DNA of 64,000 nt from Blepharisma japonicum (lineage: Eukaryota; Ciliophora; Heterotrichea; Heterotrichida; Blepharismidae). The notes beneath the pieces are model-generated. The model searched no databases and was not told the DNA's origin. It saw nothing but the letters and a program-made list of their open reading frames with translations. Of the stretch, positions 10,463 to 23,189 are shown piece by piece. Numbering within the stretch: position 1 is the stretch's first letter; every line of letters begins with the position of its first letter. The position numbers and the translations under genes are program-made. The stretch lies in NCBI GenBank assembly GCA_949751835.1, contig CATKHK010000103.1, forward strand, positions 80,726 through 144,725. The letters are read 5' to 3'.

Positions 10463-13054
10463 CTATTGCTTAAAGTTATTTTTTTGCGTTTTGTAAGAAA
10501 AATACCTCTCAACCACCACATTTAACAAAATCAGCCCCAAAATGGTCATAACAATAGTTGACCTGCTAAACTCCCTCGTCAAAATATCGAAAGACTTCTC
10601 AGGCATTACCCTCACTACAAAAAGATCCAACCCATACGCAACTGCCAGCGATGTCGACTCCAGCAAAGTCCATGTAATTTCTAGCTGCTCCAGACCATCT
10701 AAATTCAAATAATACGTCAAAATATTATGCTGCACTAAAGGTAGGTTTGGCTTATAAATCGGCAAATTTGGCTGGTCAAAAATTCCTTCTGTCTTATCTT
10801 CTTCTTGTTTTCTCCTTGCACTGAGCCATTTCAAATTAAGTGTATAAACCTGGTTTGTGTTTAAAATCATGACTAAATCAGGGGTTGTTATGCCTTGTAG
10901 AGTCCTGGTTACCTTCATATCTTTAATTCCACCTGGAAACGCATAGGTTTGGGTAAAAATAATGGGGTTTACCATGTCAAAGGAAGAATATTTGTCCTCA
11001 AAAGTCCCTTCATAATAAGAAGCCAGGACATGGGTGGCTGAGGTGTCGACTTGGCTGTCGAAAAATTCCCCACCTATCATTTCGTAGCGGGAATATTTAG
11101 AATTCCAATAATGGCCGATAAGCTTATTTTCGTGCAAAACTAAATTGACAGAGCCTGATACACCTTCTTGACGAAGTTTTGTAAGGATGCTTCCGGATAC
11201 ACCGTTAACGACGTAGATGTAGAGATCTGAGGATTTTATTGTGGCTAAGGCGAACATGTTGGCGTCATCATGCTTATAGATCAGCCTAGATGTGCCAGTT
11301 GCAATGGATGGCTGGTGGATTTTTGACTCTTTTTCAGTAGCAAAAGCTTTGATTTCTTCTTGGGCAGATAGTGCCATAGACCATACAAGCTGAGAGTCTT
11401 CCCCTACGATTTTATACCCAAAAATAGTGTTTTCTTTAGAATTTATTTTATAAAAATAAATATTTTCTGCTTTCACGTCTTTTGTGACATTTTTTACCTT
11501 TAAAGAATTGCTGACCAGTAACACCCCAGGTTTTTCAGTTTTATCTAAAATAATAGCTTCTAATAAATCAAAATCTTTAATAGTCTCAGTCTTAATGGTC
11601 TCTCCAGAAGTGGAAAGTATCCATACAAGCTTAATATTTTTATTTTCTTTAAAAATCAATAGGATTTCTTCTATATCAGTTTGGACTAATTGGTAAAATT
11701 CTCCATATTCGATAAATGATTTTTTCCAGACTGTATTTTTATATAGTGATTGTAAGGCAAAAATATAATTTGAGGCACTTACTCCTAGGATTAATTTATT
11801 GATACCAAAAACGTCGCGAATAAGCTCTTTTTCTTCATCAATTTTTGACTTTCCTTCAAGCCATAAGGAAAAGGACTGTAATTGGATTTTTAACCTGAGT
11901 AAGAAATTAAAGGGAGATTTTACCCAAGAATTGTCTTGCTTTATTGAGGAAATATAGTCGTTGGAGTGGTGGAGAGCTTTGTTTGGGAGCTCAGCGAAAT
12001 ATACGTGTTTTAGATGTCCAAGGCCTTCTTCTCTGATCCATTTTATTTCAGTACTGGTGAAGCAGGTGAAGCTGAAATCAGATAAAGTCAAAAATCCGAC
12101 AAATTCGCCTTTTTGGGTTAAAAATCCCCAAAAATGCTCAATTTGAGGGACTTTTTCTTTGTAAATGACTTTGGTTTGTTTAGAGGTTCCTTCGTTTATG
12201 TTGTAGATAACCAAATTAAATTCAGTCAAGCTTGGGGAGATCCAAAAGAGCTCGTCTTCTCCAGCAGAAAAAATCCCAGGGCCTGCTGTCACGATTTTTC
12301 TGTAATTTTCTTTGATTTCATATACTTCATGGTCTTCAGTTAATACGTAATTGGAATTTTTAATAATTTTTGCAATATTTTTCCCTTTCCATTCCTTTAT
12401 GAAAAATTTTCCTTTTTCGTAAATTTCTACTTTATCCTTATCTTGGGAAACACATGTATTTTTTAAGCAAAATTGGGTTCCCTTTAAGCTACCACTGATT
12501 TTTTCTGTTTTTCCAGTTTTTAAGTTAATTTTCCAAATAGTCAAAACTTCTTCTTTTGCTTGTACTTCAATTTCCCCATCATTTGCCCCAATAATTTTCA
12601 CAACACTCCCTAAGTTAAAAACTTTGCTGCTTTCTCCAGTCGAAAGTTCTAAAACTTCAATTTCCTGCGATTTTTGTATGCATAAATATTCCTTCATAGA
12701 TAAAGCCACTATTTTTATATCAAGAACATCACGAATCCCTTTAGTCCATTGAAGAGTCCCATCATGAGGTGTGTATACACTGATTTGGTTTTCTGAAAAA
12801 GTAGCAATAAAATTAGAGCTGGACGTGACTAATATAGGATCATCCAGCTTTGAGACGATTTTTCGCCATTCAGCTTTGCCATTGCCACGCAGGCCTGCAA
12901 TTATTCCACGTTCTGTCGCAACAATATAGCGGCCTGAGCCTGCTGGTGCAAAATAGTTGACTTTTCCTATATGTGATAAGCTTCAGTCATATTCCCCTAC
13001 TTGGTCTTCATAAATCCCATTCACAGTGACGAATAATGCAAGAATCCACCACAT
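10463..13054 (-). CDS. EMC1: ER membrane protein complex subunit 1 (EMC1)
   Basis: Reading one TGA as Trp extends the frame to ATG 13054 and gives 863 aa (animal EMC1 is about 990). The N-terminus is a signal peptide (WWILALFVTVNGIYEDQVG), then a PQQ/WD-like propeller segment with GLRGNGKAEWRKIV and NQISVYTPHDGTLQW. The C-terminal third matches the conserved EMC1 block (DUF1620): DLYIYVVNGVSGSIL, NPIIFTQTYAFPGGIKDM, TTPDLVMILNTNQVYTL and TREFSRSTIVMTILGL. The latter leads into the single transmembrane helix near the end, followed by a short basic tail. EMC inserts tail-anchored and multipass proteins into the ER membrane; EMC1 is the large lumenal scaffold. No intron is required. It lies 87 bp from the TMC gene stop on the same strand. 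Confidence 0.93.
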
Positions 13055-13141
13055 TATGGTATTTTTATATTAATTTATATCTTATGTATTTATGCTAGCC
13101 TAATATAAAAAGGCTTCATTAGTCATTTTTTACAATTAAAA

Positions 13142-15583
13142 TTAAGAACTTACAGCTAGTTTCGTGTTAAAGTTGTCTTTCTTCTTAAGCACATCATTTG
13201 CACGCTGCAGCTCAATAATTCTATTATTAAGTTCTATTTCTCTGTCATCTTGGTACTGAAACATAACGTTGAGGTGATTTTTTAAGAAAAATATTTTAGC
13301 AACAGAAATCACCACAAGTCCCCAGAAAACTGGGGCATATCCAAGCACATATAGCCACAACTGTCTTAGCACGGCCCTATCAGTCATCGCATTTATAACC
13401 GCTGAGGTAGCTGATACATGGCTTTCAAAAGGCCCACATAAATCTGATCCATTATTATAAGTCCTATGTGGTAGATCAGCAGTAAGGAAAAAGGTTATAT
13501 AAGCAATAGCTCCTAATAGCGTAATATTATAGACTCTAATAATAAAAATGACCAAGTCACTTGCTTGAGTTTGCTGCAAAGGCTTAATTTGTAATTTATT
13601 TAATTTCCAATGCTGAAATTTGAAGTCGATAAACATCAAAATAGGTGTCAAAACAGCCACATATGGGAAATATGGCAGTGTGACCCACACTAGTGCTTGA
13701 AAATAAATGCAATTAATTAGCTGCTGAGAAACTTTAATTTCTTTTTTCCATGAGGGTGTTTTTCTGATTTTTGATAAAGTATAATTATATAGAATTATCA
13801 TAAGAGGAATGACCTTAGACATAACCGCTTCTGATATCACTAGTAGTAATAAATTAATACCAGCTTGGTCTTCTCTACAATTATAGTTGGTTTCGTATTC
13901 AATTTGTTCGCCGATATCTAAAAGAGTTGCATCTGTTGCTAAAGCAAGATTTAAGCCTGCGAATACGACAACATTTAAGATTTTCGCTATATAAATTCTA
14001 ATAATTTGCAGTTTTACTATATATGAAGGAGAGTCCCAATTTTCTAGTGCGGTGATTTTTATAGTCAGATTGGGAAACATAGCATTTACAATTGAAATTC
14101 CAAGTTTTGGGATAAATCCTACCACAAGTGACCAAGTCCCTGTAGAAGCAATGCTGTTGACGAAGTCTTTTTCATATACCAAAATAAGGATAATGATGAC
14201 CCATCCACTGATTAATATTAAAATATATATAGAATTTCCTATAAGCCTTCTAATAGTCAATGCTGTTTTTTGGGCAGCTGACCTATTTGCAGCTTCTCTT
14301 AGCTTTGCTTCATCTTTAAGCCCAGTTGTCAGCTGATTACTAATATTTACTGATTGGTCATAGGAGTCAGTCTCATTGTCAATATTCCACGACCAGTTAT
14401 TAAATACAATTGCAGCGAATTTTTTTAGCTTAATGTCTTTTCCTCCAAAAATTTCTTGTTTTTTTCTGATATAATCAGTCCTTACCCATTTAAAAATAGA
14501 CGCAGCCACTGTAGCAGCAATTAAGCCTATTAAAGAAAGGCAATATGATATATCTTCAGAGCTCGGAAATGCAGAATATAACACAAAACAAGGCCCACCT
14601 CCGCATGTTCCTAAAAAATTGCCATTATAATACAAAATATGTGAAACCAGCAAATACATAAAAATTGCTAAAATGACAATGCTGGAATTTACCAAAAATT
14701 TGTAAAATGAAAAATACGCGCTGATACTTTTATCATACCTGGCTTCAATCCTTTTCATTTCTCCTTTCAAAATTACCAATTTATAGAAGCAAGATCTTAT
14801 TTGGTCTGTAAATTTATCACAGCAGTTTTTTTCGCTTTCCTGCTTCCCCAAAAAATTCGTAAAATCTCCTTCAACCAGGGCAATTCCCATCATAAGCTCT
14901 CTTTTCATATCAAGTTTTCGCTTATTTTCGTCATCATCTAAAGCTTTTCTGCTGATAATTGCAAGTCCTCCTGCTTTGTATCCTCCTCTATCCAAAAGCC
15001 CTAAAGATTTTAATTCTTCTTCTAGTTGTTTTTTTTCTATTTTTAAATGTTCTAATTCTTGGCCTTTTTCGTAATTTCCTTTAGCCATTTCTAAATTTTT
15101 GTCCCTTAATTCTTTGATTTTTTCTTTAAATTCTTTGCATTTGTCGACTAAGACTTGCATTTTTATTGCCGCTTCTTTTTCTTGGTTTTCGTCTCTCTCA
15201 ATAAAAGTAGCTGGGAGGGCGTAACTTTCAGGCTTAGGAGGCGGAGCAGTAGATTTTGGGGCTGAATTTTGCAGTAAAAGGTCTTCTAGGTCCATTCCCA
15301 TTAGCTTGTCTATATTTTCTAGCTCTTCTATATTGGCAGGGGCTAGCGGAGGATAAGGAGGCTGAAAAGAGGATTTGGGAGGGTGCCGATTGTATTTGTC
15401 ACGAGGATTTAAAGCTGGGGTAAGGGCTGGCGGAGGAGGATCTTCGAATTCTTCTTCTTTGTCTCTACTTATAGGCTTGATGCTTATTTCGTCTCTATGT
15501 TATTTTTACTGTTGCCGCGGTGGCAGCTCATCTCCATTCCCAAATCGAAACGGTTTGGGAAAATTAAATTGTTTTCGGTCCAT
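13142..15583 (-). CDS. TMC (transmembrane channel-like) family membrane protein, one 15-nt intron
   Basis: After removal of a 15-nt intron (15495-15509) the gene starts at ATG 15583 and encodes 808 aa. The N-terminus is Pro-rich (repeated PP in residues 20-100), followed by a charged coiled coil. About eight to ten hydrophobic segments follow. The TMC signature region is recognisable: TWSLVVGFIPKLGISIVNAMF, ITALENWDSPSY followed by a membrane helix, and CREDQAGINLLLLVI, the counterpart of the CWETxxGQE motif. A short coiled coil closes the protein. TMC1/2 are mechanotransduction channel subunits in hair cells; protist TMC proteins are known by homology only. A mechanosensory or ion-transport role at the cell or ciliary membrane is inference. 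Confidence 0.8.
15495..15509 (-). other. 15-nt intron of the TMC-like gene
   Basis: On the minus strand it reads gtaaaaataacatag. Two in-frame TAA codons disappear on removal, and the Pro-rich N-terminus joins a start at MDRKQFNFPKPFRFG. Confidence 0.85.
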
Positions 15584-15647
15584 AATAAAAAATTATTTCA
15601 AAAATTGATTAATTTCAATTAATTTTATATGAATTATTTTGCAGATT

Positions 15648-16700
15648 TTACAGCTCAAAATCAATCATGATTTCTTCACCGAGTTCTGCGTCTATCAAAG
15701 GTATAGAATTTTTGCTTTCAAAATCCCCAGGCCAATACCGACTTGAAGGGATATTTTGATTTAAAATTCCTAATGCTTTATAAGCAGAAGCAATCAGCTC
15801 AGAGCAGAAATAATTATCTTCTTCCCCTGGCTGTCTGTGTTGGTCAATGCCAAAAACTTTTTTATACGAAATTTTGTATTTTTTTCCTTTGGTGTGTTCT
15901 AAGAAATTTTCGAGTTTTGATAAAGTTTCTTCTGTTCTCTCCATAATAAGCTTGCGAAATGCTATTCTTTTATAAAGCTTATACCAGCCGTATCGTAGAA
16001 AATCGTCCCAGTGGACAATAGAAACACCATTGTCTTCAGTCGCTTCTAATATAGCAATATCCCCAGACGAGTAGCAAAGTATTAAAGCTACATGATCATA
16101 TCTGCCCCTTAAAACGCTTCTTTGCAGCTTCGCTGCAACACTTTTTCCTTTAAACAATATCAAATCCCCTGTGCACGCTTGATACCTAAACTGTTCCTCT
16201 GAAACTCTGTCAAATCTCCAAAATTCTTTCTGCATACTCACAGTCGTAATATCTAATTTTTTCCCATCAGAATACGTAATATGCTTATACAAAGCACGGG
16301 CTCAATCGATAATTTCTTTACAATCATACGATTTAAGCTTAAAACATCTTTTTGAGCCTAAAGGTTTTATATACACTTTTCTAGGCATTTCTGGGTCATA
16401 GACCTGCACATCGACTGTTATGAGATTAAAATTAATAATCCCAGCCGGCTGAGGGTCTGACTCTTTTCTATAGTAAACCAGCCGTTTATCTTTCAATACA
16501 AAATATCGCTGCTGATAGCCTCGTAAAATGTTATTGGACTTCTTTAAAAGTCAGCCTGATTTTTCTGTAAGGGAATTATCATTTGTGAGGATTTGGGAGT
16601 TGTCAAGGGTGGCGTCTGTTTCATATCTGCTGTAGTTATCGCTTATGCTTGATAAAAATTTGTCTAATTGGGTTTTCTTGTGCGAGCGGTCTTCTGTCAT
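15648..16700 (-). CDS. PH domain fused to a permuted NlpC/P60-type cysteine peptidase (YiiX-like)
   Basis: Two TGA codons read as Trp join this into 350 aa from ATG 16700. Residues about 45-140 are a PH domain: KSGWLLKKSNN, GYQQRYFVLKDKRLVYY, and a closing helix with CKEIIDWARAL whose Trp is the invariant PH-domain Trp, here encoded by TGA. Residues about 165-330 resemble the permuted NlpC/P60 papain-like fold of YiiX/LRAT-related proteins: TGDLILFKG, then GRYDHVALIL with candidate catalytic His203, and DNYFCSELIASAY with candidate Cys299. Members of this fold act as amidases, peptidases or acyltransferases. The PH domain suggests recruitment to phosphoinositide membranes. Substrate unknown; an acyl-lipid or bacterial-wall substrate would both fit a bacterivorous ciliate (inference). 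Confidence 0.75.
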
Positions 16701-18583
16701 AATTTTTTCGCTTAAATTTATAAGAGATTGGGCTGAAAATGAAGAATTTGGATATTTATAAAAAGAATTAGAAATGATTGAAAAATTAAAAATATGAAGG
16801 GTTTTGAATGGGAAAGTTATAAATTAGAGATAATGAAAGAAATATTTTTGAATTTGTAAAATAAAATTGGAAATTTGTTGTTATGTATCATAAGGATTAT
16901 AAATTTAGCTTTAGCTTTGTTTAAAATATGTCAAGAATTAGTAATAATTTTGAATGGGAAGTAGTTTCTTGTAGCTGCTTATGAAGTGATTCTGAAAAAT
17001 CTTAGAATGCCTGCCGATATAATTGCCAAAATTCCTTTTTTTTATTCATAAAAATTTCCATAATTATTTTCATTTTGCAATCGCCATTTTTTGAAGAATT
17101 TCAATTTCTAAAGACAAAATGATTGATTAGTACCAAAGCATAATAAAAAATATATGGTTTAATAATTTCTGCCTAAATTTATAAAGAGAAAAGTGTTTCT
17201 ATGAAAAATTATTCAGGAATTAAAGAATCCAAAAGTAAGTAAAATTTAAGTGAAACAAGTAGATGAATTACTTATGATAAGAAAAATAATCTCAACATAT
17301 AAGAAAAAGTGTAATAGTAAATAGTGAAGATTTAAAAAATCACACATGGATGCAACTGGTTTTTTAGAGTCCTATCAGAGAATACTTATCAATGGATTCA
17401 GAACTAGTCAAGTGTTGAAAAACTAAATTTAGATAGAATTCATTGGCTATTTGGCAATGCATAAAGACTTTTCGGTCAATAACATTAATATCTAAAGATC
17501 TAGGCTAGAAGATGATTACACACTTGGGTTCGGGAGTCATGGAAGCCTTTAAAATAATACGAATATATGATTGAAATTTATTTTAAATTGAAGGTTCCTT
17601 AGATGATATACTTTAAAGAGTTCAGAAGTCGGATTTCTCCTTCTTTATAATCAAATAGTACAAAAAATTTAGAAATACTGTAAATTTAATATATAAACTA
17701 TATCTATACATAAAAAATTACTATCTGTTATTAGCATCAATTTTGGCACAAGCGATATAAAGCTCCTATGCCTTTTATAAGTCAACTATTGTTTTCATAT
17801 TTGACATATAAGTATAAAAACAGCGTAGTAATAAATATGGTGAATTAAGTTTATTTTCCACACTTAAAGTTTCGTTAGAGAAAATCAAAAATAATTTAAT
17901 TATTATCTAATAGAATACTCTCAATAAAACAATGAATTGAAAATGATCTTTTTGCAAGCTTAAAATCTTGATAATATAAAAAAATGATATTTTATCATTT
18001 GTTATAAAAATAAGATTTAAATATCATCCAAAATTTTGATTTTCCAAATGCATCATCAAAAATTATTTTATTAACTTTTTTAATTCAATATTAGAGAATT
18101 TTTTTGGTTATAATTAAAATTAATAGTCTTTGTTGTCTTAACTTTTACTAAAAACTTACTTATGTTTACTAGATCATTTAAGACCAATATCATATGTCTA
18201 AAAAATTTGTGGTTTTTTTGCTTGATAGAATTCCCTTTTAAGGGCATATAATATATAATTTTATAATCAAATATGGGATAATTAGGATAATCAGAATAAT
18301 ATCGCTTTTTGAAAGTATAAAAAATTAGCATTAGTGAATGTTTAACCAATTTTTTGGAATTTCGGTAAATAAAATATGCTACTGAATTGTGTTGATAAAT
18401 TGAATTTTAGCAAATGGAGAGTTATGCCTTAATTAACCAAGAAATATAAATGAGAATCTTTGGAAGATTTTAATCGGCTTTATGGTAAATTTTGTGTTTT
18501 TATATGATAAACACCTAAGAATTATTTTTATTCTTAGTGATTAATAAGCAATGCCACATTTTTTATAATTACTGTGAGTCATC
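16701..18583. other. Long intergenic region, possible decayed sequence
   Basis: No open frame here looks like a conserved protein. A 270-nt minus-strand frame at 18080-18349 has the biased Ile/Tyr/Lys/Asn content expected of AT-rich noise. The part from about 17340 to 17580 is somewhat less AT-rich than its flanks and could be a relic of a gene, but all frames are broken. Confidence 0.5.
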
Positions 18584-19012
18584 ATGGAAGGCTTATTCAA
18601 GTGTTATTATATCAATTGCACCAAAAGTTACCGAACAAAATACAACCTAAGACGACATATCAATGCAATCCACCTAAAAATCAGAAATTTTGTATGTCCA
18701 GAGTGCTCAAAAACCTTTGCTTGTAAGCAAAACCTTAACGAGCATGAACTTTTGCATCGAAAAGATGCAAAGTCAACTAAGCAAGAGAGGACCATTATAA
18801 AGAACCCTCAAGCTAAAAGTACAGAGAATAAAAGTATTGTAACTCCGTTCGAACTACTATTTATTAATGAAGAAGTATCTATAAGGAATCTAAATTCTAG
18901 ATCTATGACTGGTCCTATGCCTGTGCTTCCGCCGGTGGATAAACACCGTCAGTCGGATTGGGGACAAACAAGAATTCCAATATTACATTCATTACTTAAT
19001 AATAATCTTTAA
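18584..19012 (+). CDS. C2H2 zinc-finger protein (two fingers)
   Basis: This 142-aa protein begins with two tandem C2H2 fingers. The first is C-x4-C-x12-H-x4-H (residues about 7-29, CYYINC…HINAIH). The second is C-x2-C-x12-H-x4-H (about 37-57, CPECSKTFACKQNLNEHELLH). The linker between them is longer and less canonical than TGEKP. The rest is basic then Ser/Pro-rich, without a recognised domain. Such proteins usually bind DNA or RNA in the nucleus; target unknown. The ATG is followed immediately by finger 1, which supports the start. It stands alone between two gene-free stretches of over 1 kb. Confidence 0.85.
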   Translation: MEGLFKCYYINCTKSYRTKYNLRRHINAIHLKIRNFVCPECSKTFACKQNLNEHELLHRKDAKSTKQERTIIKNPQAKSTENKSIVTPFELLFINEEVSIRNLNSRSMTGPMPVLPPVDKHRQSDWGQTRIPILHSLLNNNL

Positions 19013-20310
19013 CTTGACTGATCTAAATTTGATTTTTTAAGAGGCATTTTTTTTTCTGTAGGCTAAAACCGCTAATGCAACATATTAAGTATGTCAGTGA
19101 AATTAGCATTGAGTTTATATATAACCATAACGAGAGAGGGTTAACAAGGAAAGAAGAAAGGGAGATGGGGCTTATTTGAGTACAAAGGAGGGTGCAAGCA
19201 ATAAATTTAGGATAATAAATTTTTTTAAAGGATTTAGAGGCTAATCTTGATAATTTTTAATTATTTATTAGTAACAGAATGCTTTGATATAAAAATATCG
19301 AGAAAGTTCTTAGAAGAAAATTTGTGTAACTTCTTTATCGATTTTTTTTTTGGGATTTGGACATCAAAAAATATATAGAATCATATTCGAGAATTATATC
19401 TAATAAATAATCTTATTTTAGCTTAAATTAGATTATAGATAAAAATTTTGCTTATAATATTTATGATAAAAATCTTGAAATTATAATTCATGATGATTTT
19501 CCGAGTTAATATTTATGCATATTATAAATATTTAATAATTTTAAAATTTTATGAAAAATATTTATTTAAAGTTTTTTGAGCTGAGTTTGATTGAGATAAT
19601 ATAGTCTTGTAATTTAGAAACATCAAGAAATTTTTCTAAATAATTAATTCCATTTTGCTTTTTATGTCGAAAAGAGATGGCTCTTTCAAAAGCAATAAAT
19701 CATTATATAACTTGGATAATTTAGGAGAAATAAATTAATCTATTTATATATGAAAACTAAGATTATTAGTCTATTGTTTGCTGCTTTTAAAGATTATAAC
19801 TAAGTTAAATTCTATGTCTAAATTTATAATTAATGACTAATGTATCATTCTCTTGATTTTTAATAATATAAATTAAGATGAACATAAAATTCAGCTTGAA
19901 CTTCTATCAATAGTTAATTATATCTAAATTTGTATAGAAGTTATTGAAAATTGATTTTCAGTTAGTAATTACGATTTCATTTCTATCTGTTCTAGAGCTA
20001 AGCAATATTTTTCAGAGTATTACTTCCAATTTTTCCTTATATTCAAATAAACTGTGCTTCAATTTTGTTTAATTTTCCCATTTTATTATATTTTTTCTAA
20101 ATATGACCCTGTCTTTCACTTATATTCGTTATCTGTTAACAACCCTTTAGGTAAGTTGAACAAATAATAAATTTTATCCTATTTCATATTAATTGAAATT
20201 TACTGAGATTTACATTTCCATAACCTATTTAATGGCTTAATTTTTCCTGCCTTCTCCGTCTAGCAAAAATTTTTTTGATATTTCTAATACGCAAAAATTC
20301 ATAATCTAAA
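19013..20310. other. AT-rich intergenic region
   Basis: No credible open frame on either strand. Composition is very AT-rich and I found no RNA gene or repeat. Confidence 0.6.
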
Positions 20311-20982
20311 ATGCTGATGAATTATACTAGACGTCCTTTAAGATTATTTAGCTCAATTTGTGCTCCCAAAGATTATTATTTGATTCTCGGGCTAGAAATA
20401 GGAGCTAAGCAAGCCGATGTCCGTCAAGCCTATTTAAATCTTGCGAAACAATATCACCCAGATACTCCAACTGGGGACGCGGAAAAGTTCAAAAAAATTG
20501 GCGAGGCTTATGAGAAAATAAGTGACTTAAATTTTAGTATAGGCAAAGAAATAAATCATCAGCAATCCCAAAATAAGAAAAATAAGGATAATGATTTTTA
20601 TGAAGCTAAATCTTCATATACACATGAAGATTGGCGAAGGCATAATGAATGGGCTCATAAAGAAAGAATTAGACCAGATTATGGCTTTAGAGGGGCTACT
20701 ACGCATGGATGTGCTTATAATGACCCTTTTTTGACAAGAAGTGAAAGGTATACTTATAGCCAATATAAATATGATAAATACAACAACAATCACAATTGGA
20801 AAAATCACGGGCGTAAAAGAAGGGAAGAAACTTATGGAGAAAGGGAAGAAAAAGAAGCCGAAAATGGGTCAAAAATTTGAATTTATATAGCGAGCTTTGT
20901 AGGTGGAATTATATTTATTCAGTCATTTAATTCAAGCCCAGCTTATTCATATCAGCCGGATTTGTATCGAAAATCAAGATAA
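20311..20982 (+). CDS. Mitochondrial-type J-domain (DnaJ/HSP40) protein
   Basis: The frame continues past a TGA (Trp) at 20878-20880 to TAA 20982, giving 223 aa. The first 20 residues are Arg/Ser-rich without acids (MLMNYTRRPLRLFSSICAPK), typical of a mitochondrial presequence. The J-domain spans about 20-85, with DYYLILGL, the HPD motif at 49-51 (QYHPDTPTG) and an F-x-x-I-G-E-A-Y helix. The middle is Asn/Lys/Tyr-rich. Near the C-terminus is one hydrophobic helix (WIYIASFVGGIIFIQSF) and a short tail, so the protein is probably anchored in a mitochondrial membrane. It would stimulate an HSP70 ATPase. No zinc-finger or C-terminal DnaJ substrate domain is present, making it a class C J-protein. 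Confidence 0.88.
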
Positions 20983-21169
20983 ATTCCTCATATTTATGAA
21001 GAATTTGGATAAAATAAAATTAAAAATTATTTAGGGTAATTTTTGATACTTAAAATAATTGAATTTTTTGATTTTCTTTTATTTGAGATAATAAAGAAGA
21101 ATTACGCAATTAATTTTGTAAATGATACAATTTATACAATTTTAAAACAAAAGTATTAATAAATATGAA

Positions 21170-22954
21170 TTATAAAGAAATCTGCCCCATAATATAGTTG
21201 ATTTCGTCTAAAAACAATATCGATCCTCTTTGAAAGTTCATCGGCTCCAACTTCATCAAGACATATCTCGTCCGAGGCCCATTTCCAGAATCATTATTGC
21301 TAACCCTCAAAGTCCCAATTCTTTCTTTTCTAAAAATTCCACTGATCATCCCATCAAATTTCTCCTGCTCTTTAGAAATTTCATATAACTGTCCTGCAGA
21401 CATCCCAAATAAAGAATTTCCAATCTCATCAAACCCAGTAACATTTATATTTTCAGTTGAATCATTAAAGACCATAGATAAAAGATACCTATAAGTACAG
21501 TTAGGGAACGATTCTTTGCAGTTTTCACATCTATAAAGCCCATCGCTTTCTATTAAAACTTTCTTTTTGCATTTTGATGAATTTTTGCATGATGGATAAG
21601 TCAATGATGAAAAATTGTCTGATCTTATATAAGAAATATAGCCAATAATGGTATAATTTATAGCTTGGTCAGAAGATACCATTAATCCTTCCCAAATTTC
21701 TTTGATTTCTCTGAGAGTTTTGAATTCTTGTTGAGTTTTGGATATTGTACGATGGGTAAGAGGGGTTAATTGAAGCCTATTCTCTGTGGATGAATTTTTC
21801 CAACGCTTAATAAACTCGACTTCTTTATAGTCTTTGGGGTTTATGTATATTGATGATATTGATTTTTCACAGGTAATTGATAGGCCGTTGAAATCTGTAA
21901 GCCGCAATGATTTTCCTGCTAAAATAGGTTTGGAGTCAATTGAAATTGAGTCGAAATCTTGCAAAGTTGCAAGGTCGTTTCATAGGGTAATTTCTATTGA
22001 AAAATAGGTATGGTCTGTAATTCGAACACTCCTTTTCTTCAAATTTTCACCTTTTCTGGAAGTGATATCAGATAATGAGCCAATTTCTGTAATAATTCCA
22101 CATACATCTAAAATTGTGCCGATTTCAAGTTTTGATAATTGGTCAATTGGTATAAAATTGAATTTTAAAAACCCAATATTTCCATCATCAGGCACTTCTG
22201 CAATAACAGCATTTGTATCAAAATTTAATTGATAATCATTTTCAACTGAATGATATTTCCTTTTCGCGGACCTCACATTCCCATCACTAAACGTATAAAC
22301 CTTTCCTTCCTTAAAAACATCATAAAATTTATCAGCTGCAGCATTAAAAAATACAGCTTGAATTTCATCTAAATACGAATCAATCAAAGTAATAGAAAAA
22401 ATTTTTCCTTCCCCTCTTGCATTATGCCACGTCTTTATATCAGTTTTTTGTGAAACCCTTGCTTTAATAATCCAACTGGTTGATAATGGGGTTAATGATT
22501 TTATAGGGGCGTACAAGTCTTTTGATGGCTCTGAAATTATTTTTTCAGGTATTTTTTGTTCTGGGACTGGTGCTTCAGGGATTTCTTGGGTTTCTTGGAC
22601 TTTTGGTTCGGGATTTGTTTTGATATTATTATATCTTATAGGATCTGCGATTTGGCTGTCGTATGAAGAAACATGCTCAATTTCAGTAATGAATAGAATT
22701 TTTGTGTTGTTGAGAATGTTTACGACGTAATCGTTGATTTTGATAAGGTCATAAATATGAATAATCCCTGATTTTATGATGTCATTACATTGGCCTACAA
22801 ACAGAGCTTGCTGATAAAATTCTCCATCTGAAATTACAATTTGGTATTTTTGGTTGTTTAGGGATTTCATATCGAGGACTTGAACTATAGGCTGATAATC
22901 AGGGAGATGCTGAGTATTGTGGAGGTTTCTTATAGCATTTGAATCGAGACTCAT
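21170..22954 (-). CDS. RPA1: Replication protein A large subunit (RPA1)
   Basis: A TGA read as Trp at about 21980 joins two halves into 594 aa. Residues 1-110 match the RPA70 N-terminal OB fold (YQPIVQVLDMKSLN, YQIVISDGEFYQQALF). After an acidic, Pro-rich linker come the ssDNA-binding OB folds A and B (SLTPLSTSWIIKARVSQKT, GEGKIFSITLIDS, KFNFIPIDQL and DVCGIITEIG). The C-terminal fold contains the Cys4 zinc ribbon (CKNSSKCKKK…CENCKES). RPA coats single-stranded DNA in replication, repair and recombination. Domain order and length match the family (about 600 aa). In ciliates RPA also takes part in programmed genome rearrangement-related DNA processing; a special role here is not shown by the sequence. 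Confidence 0.93.
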
Positions 22955-23189
22955 TTCTGAATTAATATTATAAAGAAAAATACCGCTCTTTTAAGATGAG
23001 GATTAATATGAAAATATTTATATATTTGGTAAAAATGGTAATTTTGGTAGCTATTATCATTAAAGAAACAGAGTGCTATAAAACTTAAAAAGTTTTAAAT
23101 GAATAATAGCAATAAAGCATAATGCCTAAATAAAGATAAAGTAAATTCTGATAGTAAATAAAACGTTCATAAGGCTAAAAAATAATTTT

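Noticed and set aside
18080-18349. 89-codon minus-strand open frame
   Set aside because: Composition is Ile/Tyr/Asn/Lys noise typical of AT-rich DNA, with no domain and no homologous copy in the window.
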